A stretch of DNA of 32,231 nt from assembly GCA_035518375.1 (NCBI GenBank), contig DATIXQ010000083.1, positions 1 to 32,231 of the forward strand, written 5' to 3'. This stretch comes from DATJLY01 sp035518375. Lineage in GTDB: Bacteria > Pseudomonadota > Alphaproteobacteria > ATCC43930 > CGMCC-115725. The notes under the pieces were generated by a model that saw only the letters and a list, made by a program, of their open reading frames with translations, ran no database searches and was not told the DNA's origin. The number at the start of each line of letters is the position of its first letter. The first letter of the stretch is position 1. This document shows, piece by piece, positions 26,308-32,231 of this stretch. A program made the translations under genes and the position numbers.

Positions 26308-27847
26308 GCGAGGCTGCGCGAAGGAGCGAGCGGCCGGTCATGGCGCGCGGCTGCTCGAGGCCGAGGAGGGCAAGCAATGTCGGCGCGATATCGGCGAGCT
26401 TGCCATCGGCAATACCGGTGACGCCCGGCGGCGGGTTGACGAGCAGAAGCGGCACCGGGTTCGTGGTGTGCGCCGTATGCGCCTGGCCGGTCGTCTCGTC
26501 GCGCATCATCTCGACATTGCCATGGTCGGCAGTGACGAGCATCGCGCCGCCCACTTTGTCGAGCGCGGCGACAACCCGCCCGAGACAGGCATCGACCGTC
26601 TCGACCGCCTTGATCGCCGCGCTGAGATCGCCGGTATGGCCGACCATGTCGGTGTTTGCGAAATTTATGACGACGACGTCGAATTTCTTGCTCTCGATCG
26701 CCTTCACCAGCGCGTCGGTCACCTCGGGCGCCGACATCTCGGGCTTAAGGTCATACGTCGCGATCTTGGGCGACGGGATGAGGATGCGGCTTTCGCCCGG
26801 AAACTCATGCTCGCGCCCGCCATTGAAGAAGAAGGTGACGTGCGCGTATTTCTCGGTCTCGGCGATGCGGAGCTGGGTAAGCCCGGCATCGGCCACGATT
26901 TCGCCGAAAGTGTCGCTGAGCGGGTCGGGCGGAAAGAGCGTGGCAAGACGCTCGTCGAGCTCGGCCGAGTAGGAGCAGAGCCCGGCCGCGGCGGCAAAGC
27001 GCACCGTCTTCTCGCGCTTGAAGCCCGCGAAATTCGGATCGACCAGCGCCGTCATGATCTCGCGCACCCGGTCGGCGCGGAAATTGCCCATGAGGACGCC
27101 GTCGCCATCCTTCATGCCACGATAGTCGCCGATCACGGTGGGCGGCACGAACTCGTCGTTCTTGCCGGCACCATAAGCCTGCTCGACCGCGGCGAGAGCG
27201 TCCGCGGCATGCTCGCCCTCGGCCGAAACGAGCGCGCGATAGCCCTTCTCGACGCGGTCCCAGCGCTTGTCGCGGTCCATCGCGAAATAGCGCCCGCCGA
27301 CGGTGGCGATGGCGACGCGTTTGGCGAGCTTCGTGTCGGCGAGGAATTTCTTGAGGAACCCCTCGGCGCTCTTGGGCGGCGTGTCGCGCCCGTCGAGGAA
27401 GGCGTGGACCGCAACGCCTATGCCGGCCGCGTCGAGCGCGCGCGCCAACGCCGCAATGTGGTCCTGGTGCGAATGAACGCCGCCCGGCGAGATAAGACCG
27501 AGAAGATGCGCGGTGCCGCCGCTTTTCTTGAGTGCCGCGATGAACCCCTGGAGCGCCTCGTTCTTCTCGAGCGCACCCTCGGCCACCGCCTTGTCGATTT
27601 TCGGCAGGTCCTGCATCACGACACGGCCCCCGCCGAGATTCATGTGGCCCACCTCGGAATTGCCCATCTGGCCGTCCGGCAGGCCGACGAAGCTCTCGCT
27701 CGCCTGCATATGGGCGTGCGGGAAGCGCGCCATGAACTTGTCCCAGTTCGGCGTCTTCGCGAGAAGGACGGCGTTGTCGGCGCGGTCGGCGCGCTCGCCC
27801 CAGCCGTCGAGAATGCAGAGAATGAGAGGACGGGGTCGCTGCGGCAT
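26294..27847 (-). CDS. gpmI: 2,3-bisphosphoglycerate-independent phosphoglycerate mutase
   Basis: A 517-residue di-manganese enzyme of glycolysis/gluconeogenesis that interconverts 3- and 2-phosphoglycerate through a phosphoserine. Seen: the metal-binding N-terminus PLILCILDGWG, the active-site Ser in MGNSEVGHMNLGGGR (about 60-74), ISPGGVHSHQDH, HAFLDGRDTPP, GNFRADRVREI and the metal-ligand blocks NFANTDMVGHTGD and LVTADHGNVEMM. Length is normal. The ATG at 27847 has an AGGA site 7-8 nt upstream; a longer in-frame form to 28120 runs into rlmH and is not real. A 71-nt gap to rlmH contains TATAAG about 20 nt upstream of the ATG, so an internal promoter is possible. Confidence 0.97.
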   Translation of the reverse strand: MPQRPRPLILCILDGWGERADRADNAVLLAKTPNWDKFMARFPHAHMQASESFVGLPDGQMGNSEVGHMNLGGGRVVMQDLPKIDKAVAEGALEKNEALQGFIAALKKSGGTAHLLGLISPGGVHSHQDHIAALARALDAAGIGVAVHAFLDGRDTPPKSAEGFLKKFLADTKLAKRVAIATVGGRYFAMDRDKRWDRVEKGYRALVSAEGEHAADALAAVEQAYGAGKNDEFVPPTVIGDYRGMKDGDGVLMGNFRADRVREIMTALVDPNFAGFKREKTVRFAAAAGLCSYSAELDERLATLFPPDPLSDTFGEIVADAGLTQLRIAETEKYAHVTFFFNGGREHEFPGESRILIPSPKIATYDLKPEMSAPEVTDALVKAIESKKFDVVVINFANTDMVGHTGDLSAAIKAVETVDACLGRVVAALDKVGGAMLVTADHGNVEMMRDETTGQAHTAHTTNPVPLLLVNPPPGVTGIADGKLADIAPTLLALLGLEQPRAMTGRSLLRAASRATA

Positions 27848-27918
27848 ATCGATTCCTGACGATTCCTTATACAGGGAACGGGGCGGCGCGCGATAGGGTC
27901 CGAGCCTTGCGCGACTCG

Positions 27919-28377
27919 TCACGCGCGATGGTAGGGATGGCCCGCTAGGATCTGCTGCGCGCGGTAGAGCTGTTCCAAGAGCATGATCCGGGCGAGGAGA
28001 TGCGGCCAGGTCATGGCGCCGAGCGCGAGCCGGAACCGCGCCTTGGCCAGGACCGCGTCGGCGAGCCCCTCGGCGCCACCAATGAGGAAGGCGAGTTCCT
28101 CGGTCCCCTGCTCGCGCCAACGCTGCAGCCGGGCCGCAAACTCCTCACTGGAAAGAGACGTGCCGCCGCGGTCGAGTGCCACCGCGAACGCACCGCGCGG
28201 CAGGGCCTCGACAAGGAGCGCGCCCTCGCGCTCCTTGAGCGCGGCGGGCGGCAGACGGCGGCGCTCCTCGACCTCGCGGATGGCAACAGGCCCGGCGATG
28301 CGTTTCAGGTATTCGTCCGCCAGGTCGTGCATCGGCCCAGGCTTCAGCCGGCCGACGGCGATGATCGCGAGCCGCAC
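27919..28377 (-). CDS. rlmH: 23S rRNA (pseudouridine1915-N3)-methyltransferase RlmH
   Basis: A 152-residue SPOUT methyltransferase that methylates pseudouridine 1915 in helix 69 of 23S rRNA on the assembled ribosome. Seen: the N-terminal strand MRLAIIAVGRLKPGPMHDLADEYLKRI, FLIGGAEGLADAVLAKA (cofactor knot near 98-114), and the C-terminal signature TWPHLLARIMLLEQLYRAQQILAGHPYHRA, which is near-invariant in RlmH. The start is a GTG at 28377, directly abutting the rsfS TAG stop with no gap, so translation is likely coupled. Confidence 0.96.
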   Translation of the reverse strand: MRLAIIAVGRLKPGPMHDLADEYLKRIAGPVAIREVEERRRLPPAALKEREGALLVEALPRGAFAVALDRGGTSLSSEEFAARLQRWREQGTEELAFLIGGAEGLADAVLAKARFRLALGAMTWPHLLARIMLLEQLYRAQQILAGHPYHRA

Positions 28378-28767
28378 CTAGGAGGCGGATGCGCTGGGTT
28401 CGGCGAAGTCGACGCCCCACATCTTCTCGAGATTGTAGAAGGCGCGCACCTCGGGCCGGAAAATGTGAACGATGAGATCGCCGGCGTCGATCAGCACCCA
28501 GTCGCCGTAGCGCAGGCCTTCGACCGCGGGCCGGCAGCCCGCCGCCTTCACCGCGGTGACGACGCGCTCGGCCAAGGCCGCGACCTGGCGCTGCGAGCGG
28601 CCGGTCGCGATCAGCATGTGATCGGCGATGGTGGATTTGCCGGCGAGGTCGATCGCGACCACGTCTTCGGCCTTGCCGTCTTCGAGGGATGCCTGGGCGA
28701 GCGCGAGCAGATCGCGCGTCTCCGCTGGTTTCGTACGCGGCTTCTTGCTGAGCGGTATGGGCATCAC
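28378..28767 (-). CDS. rsfS: ribosomal silencing factor RsfS
   Basis: A 129-residue factor that binds uL14 on the large subunit and blocks subunit joining when nutrients run low. Seen: EDGKAEDVVAIDLAGKSTIADHMLIATGRSQRQVAALAERV, then EGLRYGDWVLIDAGDLIVHIFRPEVRAFYNLEKMWGVD, the complete RsfS/Iojap core. Two starts are possible: GTG at 28767, giving a 4-nt GTGA overlap with the nadD stop, or ATG at 28764, giving a 1-nt overlap; they differ by one residue. The gene order nadD-rsfS-rlmH is conserved widely. Confidence 0.95.
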   Translation of the reverse strand: MMPIPLSKKPRTKPAETRDLLALAQASLEDGKAEDVVAIDLAGKSTIADHMLIATGRSQRQVAALAERVVTAVKAAGCRPAVEGLRYGDWVLIDAGDLIVHIFRPEVRAFYNLEKMWGVDFAEPSASAS

Positions 28768-29456
28768 CTCGTGTTTTTGCGCGCCGGTCGCGCAGGGCTT
28801 TTGTTGCGCGCCACGCGCGCGTTTTTGTTACGCGCGCCGCGCACGGGGCCCCGCAGCCTCGTTCGCAGCGCCGTGCCGGAACTCGGCTCGAGCGCCACCC
28901 AGAAGAACGCCCAAGCCGGCGGTTTCATCTCGGCAAGGCGCCGCGCCGCCGCGGGCGGCAACCGGGCCCGGGCGAAGCGCTGCGCCGCAACGCTCGCCAA
29001 GCCCTTATGACAATAGGTAGGCCGGGCGAACACCGCAACCGGCACGCGCAAGAAAATCTCGGGCCAGCGCTTCCAGCGCGGCAGCTGCGGCAGAATGTCG
29101 GCGCCCATGAGCCAGACGAAGCGCGTCGCGGGAAAGCGCGCGGCCAAGGCGCGCAAGGTATCGACCGTGTAGCGCGTGCCAAGCCGGGCCTCGAGATCGA
29201 CGACAGCGATCCTCGGATGCCGCGCGAAGGCGCGCGCGGCCGCGAGCCTTTGCGCGAAGGCGCCCATGCCGCGCGCGGGTTTCAGCGGATTCTGCGGCGA
29301 GACGAGCCACCACACCGCGTCGAGATCGAGCCGCTTCAGCGCCTCGAGACTGATATGGCGATGGCCGCTATGGGCGGGATTGAACGAGCCGCCCAACAGC
29401 CCGACGCGGCGTGGCGGCTTCTTGCCGAGGCCGAGCCCGGTCGTTGCGTCGGTCAG
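28764..29456 (-). CDS. nadD: nicotinate-nucleotide adenylyltransferase (start uncertain, possibly CTG)
   Basis: The enzyme joins nicotinate mononucleotide and ATP to make deamido-NAD. The nucleotidyltransferase motif VGLLGGSFNPAHSGHRHIS is clear, with (H/T)xGH as SGH, then WWLVSPQNPLK, FVWLMGADILPQLPRWKRW and the C-terminal TALRTRLRG, where ISSTxIR is usual. The C-terminus is an unusually long basic Arg/Lys/Asn tail (about 25 residues). The first ATG/GTG/TTG in frame is a TTG at 29396, but starting there would delete most of the first beta strand (RRVGLL). Upstream, in frame, I find no ATG, GTG or TTG. A CTG at 29456 overlaps the proA stop as CTGA, mirroring the 4-nt overlaps elsewhere in this operon, and gives 230 residues. 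I use that start; 29396 is the alternative. Confidence 0.88.
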   Translation of the reverse strand: MTDATTGLGLGKKPPRRVGLLGGSFNPAHSGHRHISLEALKRLDLDAVWWLVSPQNPLKPARGMGAFAQRLAAARAFARHPRIAVVDLEARLGTRYTVDTLRALAARFPATRFVWLMGADILPQLPRWKRWPEIFLRVPVAVFARPTYCHKGLASVAAQRFARARLPPAAARRLAEMKPPAWAFFWVALEPSSGTALRTRLRGPVRGARNKNARVARNKSPARPARKNTR

Positions 29457-30715
29457 GGGCGCACCTGGCCGTTGCCGCGGACGACGTACTTGTAGGTCGT
29501 GAGCTGCTCCGCGCCGACGGGACCGCGCGGCGGCAGGCGGTTCGTCGAGATGCCGATCTCGGCGCCCATGCCGAACTCGCCGCCATCGGCGAATTGGGTC
29601 GAGGCATTGACCAGCACGATCGCGCTATCGACCTCGGCGAGGAAGCGCTCGGCGCTTTCCTTGTCCGCCGTGACGATCGCATCAGTGTGGTGCGAGCCGT
29701 AGCGGTTGATGTGCTCGACCGCGCCTTGAAGCCCATCGACCACGCGCACCGAGAGGATGGCGTCGAGATATTCCGTCGTCCAATCGGCCTCGGTCGCAGA
29801 TCCTGCGGCGGGATCGAGTGCGCGCACAGCCTCGTCGCCGCGGATTTCGCAGCGCGCTTCATGCAGGTCGGCGAGGATGGGCGGCAGGTGCGTCTTTGCC
29901 ACGCTCTTGTCGACGAGCAGGGTCTCGGCCGCGCCGCAAATGCCGGTGCGGCGCATCTTGGCGTTGAAGACGATGCGCCGTGCCGTCTCGAGATCGGCGG
30001 CGCCATCGACATAGACGTGGCAGATGCCCTCGAGGTGCGCGATGACGGGGATGCGGCTCTCGCGCTGAACGCGCTCGATCAGCGAGCGGCCGCCGCGCGG
30101 CACGATCACGTCGATCGTATCCGTCATCGTCAGCATGTGGCCGACCGCGGCGCGGTCTCGCGTCGGCACGAGCTGCACCGCGTCTTCGGGGAGGCCGCAC
30201 GACGCGATCGCGCGCCGGAGCGACCCGGCGATCGCGGTCGAGGAATGGAAGCTCTCGGAGCCGCCGCGCAGAATCACGGCGTTGCCGGCGCGGAGGCAAA
30301 GTCCGCCGGCATCGGCGGTGACGTTGGGGCGCGACTCGTAGATGATGCCGATGACGCCGAGCGGAATGCGCACACGCGCGATGTCGAGCCCGTTGGGCCG
30401 GGTCCAGCGCTCGAGCACGGTGCCGATCGGGTCGGGGAGATCCGCCACTTCCTCGAGCCCCTGCGCCATCGCGGCGACGCGCTTGCCGTCGAGCGCGAGG
30501 CGATCGCGCAGCGCGGCCGAAAGCTCGTTCCCCGCGGCCACAAGGTCGCGCGCGTTGGCAGCAAGGATTTTCGGCTCGTCGGCACGGATCGCCGCGGCCG
30601 CGGCCTTGAGCGCCGCGGTCTTGGCAGCGGCCGGCACCCGCGCGAGCTTCTGGGCCGCCGCGCGCGCGCGCACACCCAGCGCCTGCATCTCGCGCTCGAG
30701 CTCCAAGCCGGTCAT
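29453..30715 (-). CDS. proA: glutamate-5-semialdehyde dehydrogenase (gamma-glutamyl phosphate reductase)
   Basis: An NADPH-dependent enzyme of proline synthesis that reduces gamma-glutamyl phosphate. The protein is 420 residues from the ATG at 30715, matching the usual length (about 417). Seen: VRIPLGVIGIIYESRPNVTADAGGLCLRAGNAVILRGGSE (about 115-154), IPVIAHLEGICHVYVD, the catalytic cysteine C260 in KMRRTGICGAAETLL and FGMGAEIGISTNRLPPRGPVGAEQLTTYKYVVRGNGQ near the end. In-frame extensions to GTG, to ATG 30769 or beyond would overlap the divergent regulator and lack family similarity. proB, normally just upstream, is not here. It is the first gene of the nine-gene minus-strand run. Confidence 0.95.
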   Translation of the reverse strand: MTGLELEREMQALGVRARAAAQKLARVPAAAKTAALKAAAAAIRADEPKILAANARDLVAAGNELSAALRDRLALDGKRVAAMAQGLEEVADLPDPIGTVLERWTRPNGLDIARVRIPLGVIGIIYESRPNVTADAGGLCLRAGNAVILRGGSESFHSSTAIAGSLRRAIASCGLPEDAVQLVPTRDRAAVGHMLTMTDTIDVIVPRGGRSLIERVQRESRIPVIAHLEGICHVYVDGAADLETARRIVFNAKMRRTGICGAAETLLVDKSVAKTHLPPILADLHEARCEIRGDEAVRALDPAAGSATEADWTTEYLDAILSVRVVDGLQGAVEHINRYGSHHTDAIVTADKESAERFLAEVDSAIVLVNASTQFADGGEFGMGAEIGISTNRLPPRGPVGAEQLTTYKYVVRGNGQVRP

Positions 30716-30767
30716 ATCCGTCTTGCTCTTCACGATGATAAGTTTAGCGGGTTTGGCGGAGTTTGGC

Positions 30768-31460
30768 ATGTCGCGGTCCGAACGGCTTCTTGCCCTCCTG
30801 CAAGCGCTGCGCCGCCGGCGCCGGCCAGTGAGCGGCGGCGCGCTGGCCGAAGAGCTCGGCGTCAGCCTGCGCACGCTCTATCGCGACATCGCGAGCCTCA
30901 AGGCGCAAGGCGCCTCGATCGAGGGCGAACCCGGCTTCGGCTACGTCTTGCGGCCGGGCTACATGCTGCCGCCGCTTATGTTCTCGGCCGACGAGATCGA
31001 GTCGCTGGCGCTCGGCTCGAACTGGGTCGCGCAGCAAGCAGACGAGAGGCTTGCCATGGCGGCCCGCGACGCGCTCGCCAAGATCGCGAACGTGCTGCCG
31101 CCGGATTTGCGAAGCGAGCTCGAATCCTCGGCACTTCTTGTTGGTCCGGGCGCGCGCGGCAAGGCCGGAAGCGTCGATCTCGGCGTTATCCGCCAGGCGA
31201 TCCGCGCCGAGCACAAGCTCGACCTTGCCTATCGCGGGAGCGACGACGCCGTCACCGAGCGCGTCGTGTGGCCGTTCGCGCTCGGCTTTTTCGAGAGCGC
31301 GCGCATCGTCGCGGCGTGGTGCGAGCTGCGCAAGGGCTTTCGCCATTTCCGCACCGACCGGATCATCCGCGCCACCGCCTCGGGGGCGCGCTATCCGCGC
31401 CGCCGCCATGCCCTTCTGAAGGAGTGGCGGGCAATCGAGGGGATTCCGCTGCCGCCCTGA
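30768..31460 (+). CDS. HTH-WYL domain transcriptional regulator (YafY family)
   Basis: A 230-residue DNA-binding regulator. N-terminal winged helix (about 1-58: RSERLLALLQALRRRRRPVSGGALAEELGVSLRTLYRDIASLKAQGASIEGEPGFGYVL), then GYMLPPLMFSADEIESLALG, and a WYL domain (about 138-200) with LDLAYRG, ERVVWPFALGFFESARIVAAWCELRKGFRHFRTDRI. In the canonical motif WYL is read in the second strand; here the corresponding part is AAWCELR, which fits the shorter YafY type. WYL domains sense ligands or nucleic acids. GGCGGAG 7 nt before the ATG at 30768 is a good ribosome site. It is divergent from proA with 52 nt between starts, so it could regulate proA or itself. Confidence 0.9.
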   Translation: MSRSERLLALLQALRRRRRPVSGGALAEELGVSLRTLYRDIASLKAQGASIEGEPGFGYVLRPGYMLPPLMFSADEIESLALGSNWVAQQADERLAMAARDALAKIANVLPPDLRSELESSALLVGPGARGKAGSVDLGVIRQAIRAEHKLDLAYRGSDDAVTERVVWPFALGFFESARIVAAWCELRKGFRHFRTDRIIRATASGARYPRRRHALLKEWRAIEGIPLPP

Positions 31461-31526
31461 CCCTGCTGACGGAAGCTGACATGCGGCGGGCATAGGCTTC
31501 GCTCACACGGGACCAGGGGATCGGAC

Positions 31527-31964
31527 ATGACCGGATACTGGATCGTCATCGCCTCGGCGGAGCACGTGCGCAACGGGCGCGCCGGAAATTTCATGCAGGC
31601 CTGCCACGGCAAGGTCGCACCTTTGCGCCGCATCCAGCCAGGCGACGGCGTCGTCTGCTACTCGCCGACCGCGACGTTCCGCGGCGGCGACCGGCTGCAA
31701 GCCTTCACCGCGATCGGCACCGCCACGGAAGGCGCGCCCTACCAGGTAGAGATGGCCCAAGGCTTCCGGCCGTTTCGCCGCAACGTCGCCTGGGTTCCGT
31801 CGCGCGAGGCGCCCATTGCGCCGCTCCTCGACAAACTCGAACTCACGGCCGGCAAGCGCAACTGGGGCTATGCCTTCCGCTTCGGACTTCTCGGCATAAG
31901 CCCGCACGATTTCGCGCTGATCGCGCGCGCGATGGGCGTGGAGAAGCTGCGTCCCGCCGCGTGA
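31527..31964 (+). CDS. EVE domain-containing protein (UPF0310 type)
   Basis: A 145-residue single-domain protein. YWIVIASAEHVRNGRAGNFMQACHGKVAPLRRIQPGDGVVCYSP, then LQAFTAIGTA, YQVEMAQGFRPFRRNVAWV and NWGYAFRFGLLGISPHDFALI follow the whole length of the UPF0310/EVE family. EVE is a PUA-like fold with an aromatic pocket; related domains read modified cytosines in DNA or modified RNA, and stand-alone bacterial copies are of uncertain function. The ATG at 31527 follows a purine-rich GGGGATCGG site. It is on the same strand as the WYL regulator, 66 nt downstream, and does not sit next to restriction or methylase genes. Confidence 0.88.
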   Translation: MTGYWIVIASAEHVRNGRAGNFMQACHGKVAPLRRIQPGDGVVCYSPTATFRGGDRLQAFTAIGTATEGAPYQVEMAQGFRPFRRNVAWVPSREAPIAPLLDKLELTAGKRNWGYAFRFGLLGISPHDFALIARAMGVEKLRPAA

Positions 31965-31966
31965 CA

Positions 31967-31988
31967 GGCGATGGACGGGCGATGGACG
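31967..31988 (+). repeat. two tandem copies of an 11-bp unit
   Basis: GGCGATGGACG is repeated exactly twice, head to tail, just after the EVE stop. It is probably replication slippage in non-coding DNA. Confidence 0.5.
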
Positions 31989-32040
31989 GGCGCGGCAATC
32001 GGGGCCACACTAGCTCCAAGCGAATTGCGGGAGCGCGGCC

Positions 32041-32231
32041 ATGGCACGGATCCTCTTAACCAACGTCAAAGTCTTCGACGGCACCGGCGCGGCGTCGTAT
32101 CCGGGCGAAGTGCTGGTCGAGGGCAACCGCATCGAGGCCGTGCGCAAGGCGGGGCAGCCGCCGCTCGAGCGCGGCGGCGCGGAGATGGTCGATGGCGGGG
32201 GCGCGACGCTCATGCCCGGCATGGTCGAATC
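32041..32231 (+). CDS. amidohydrolase family protein (5' end only)
   Basis: The first 63 codons of a gene that leaves the right edge. MARILLTNVKVFDGTGAASYPGEVLVEGNRIEAVR ... VDGGGATLMPGMVES is the characteristic N-terminal beta-sandwich of metal-dependent amidohydrolases of the imidazolonepropionase/dihydroorotase-like kind. The metal-binding HxH expected right after PGMVES lies just outside the window. GGGAG 8 nt before the ATG at 32041 supports the start. The substrate cannot be told from this part. Confidence 0.8.
   Translation, partial: MARILLTNVKVFDGTGAASYPGEVLVEGNRIEAVRKAGQPPLERGGAEMVDGGGATLMPGMVE

Noticed and set aside
25421..27859. An 812-codon open frame on the plus strand
   Set aside because: Shadow opposite the envC-like gene and gpmI. 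Its Ser/Ala/Arg-rich first part mirrors the Ala/Glu coiled coil of EnvC.
30716..30874. Longer N-terminus for proA (ATG at 30769 or upstream)
   Set aside because: It would overlap the regulator start, lacks a ribosome site and exceeds the normal ProA length.
29411..31495. A 694-codon open frame on the plus strand
   Set aside because: It runs antisense through proA and out of frame through the WYL gene; composition is that of a GC-rich shadow frame.

Overview
The window is 32.2 kb of very GC-rich, densely coding bacterial chromosome. It looks like an alphaproteobacterium. The F1 ATP synthase genes form a separate atpHAGDC operon with no F0 genes. The order proA-nadD-rsfS-rlmH-gpmI-envC-ctpA-polysaccharide deacetylase-rppH is the usual alphaproteobacterial arrangement. 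PAS histidine kinases of the alphaproteobacterial kind are present. I cannot place the genus; a Rhodospirillales- or Hyphomicrobiales-like lineage is an inference. I see no rRNA, tRNA, CRISPR array, transposase, integrase or phage gene, and no non-coding gap exceeds about 300 bases.

Layout. 1-1104 (minus): the 5' end of a YdiJ-like FAD-linked oxidase, cut by the window edge, behind a MAPEG membrane protein. 1257-3217 (plus): a translationally coupled pair of a serine-glyoxylate-type aminotransferase and an MhpD-like hydratase. 3299-7673 (plus): two large sensor kinases in tandem. The first has an intact catalytic kinase core but a receiver lacking the conserved lysine. The second has lost the ATP-binding motifs but keeps an intact receiver and Hpt domain. 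7748-9207 (plus): a nitroreductase coupled to a dehalogenase that carries the full residue set of fluoroacetate dehalogenase. 9364-14231 (plus): atpHAGDC, followed by a long palindromic intergenic repeat. 14336-17048 (minus): a secreted YXWGXW-repeat protein and a CYTH-CHAD protein. 17115-18703 (minus): the ATPase and permease of a sulfonate/nitrate-type ABC importer, divergent from 18828-21283 (plus), a ModA-like binding protein, a predicted diiron protein and a TauD/TfdA dioxygenase. 21414-22082 (minus): a cupin protein.

22195-30715 (minus) is one long operon-like run of nine genes, most of them overlapping by about 4 nt. It links proline synthesis (proA), NAD synthesis (nadD), ribosome control (rsfS, rlmH), glycolysis (gpmI), cell-wall remodelling (envC-like, ctpA, deacetylase) and RNA decay (rppH). 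proB is not next to proA; a divergent WYL-domain regulator sits there. The right end holds an EVE-domain protein and the start of an amidohydrolase.

Most of the window is housekeeping sequence. The parts most worth a second look are the kinase pair with complementary defects (possibly one split phosphorelay) with a CtrA-like box in front, the ABC/ModA-like/diiron/TauD locus, the fluoroacetate dehalogenase candidate, and nadD, whose only start compatible with the fold appears to be a CTG. All domain calls were made by eye, without database searches.
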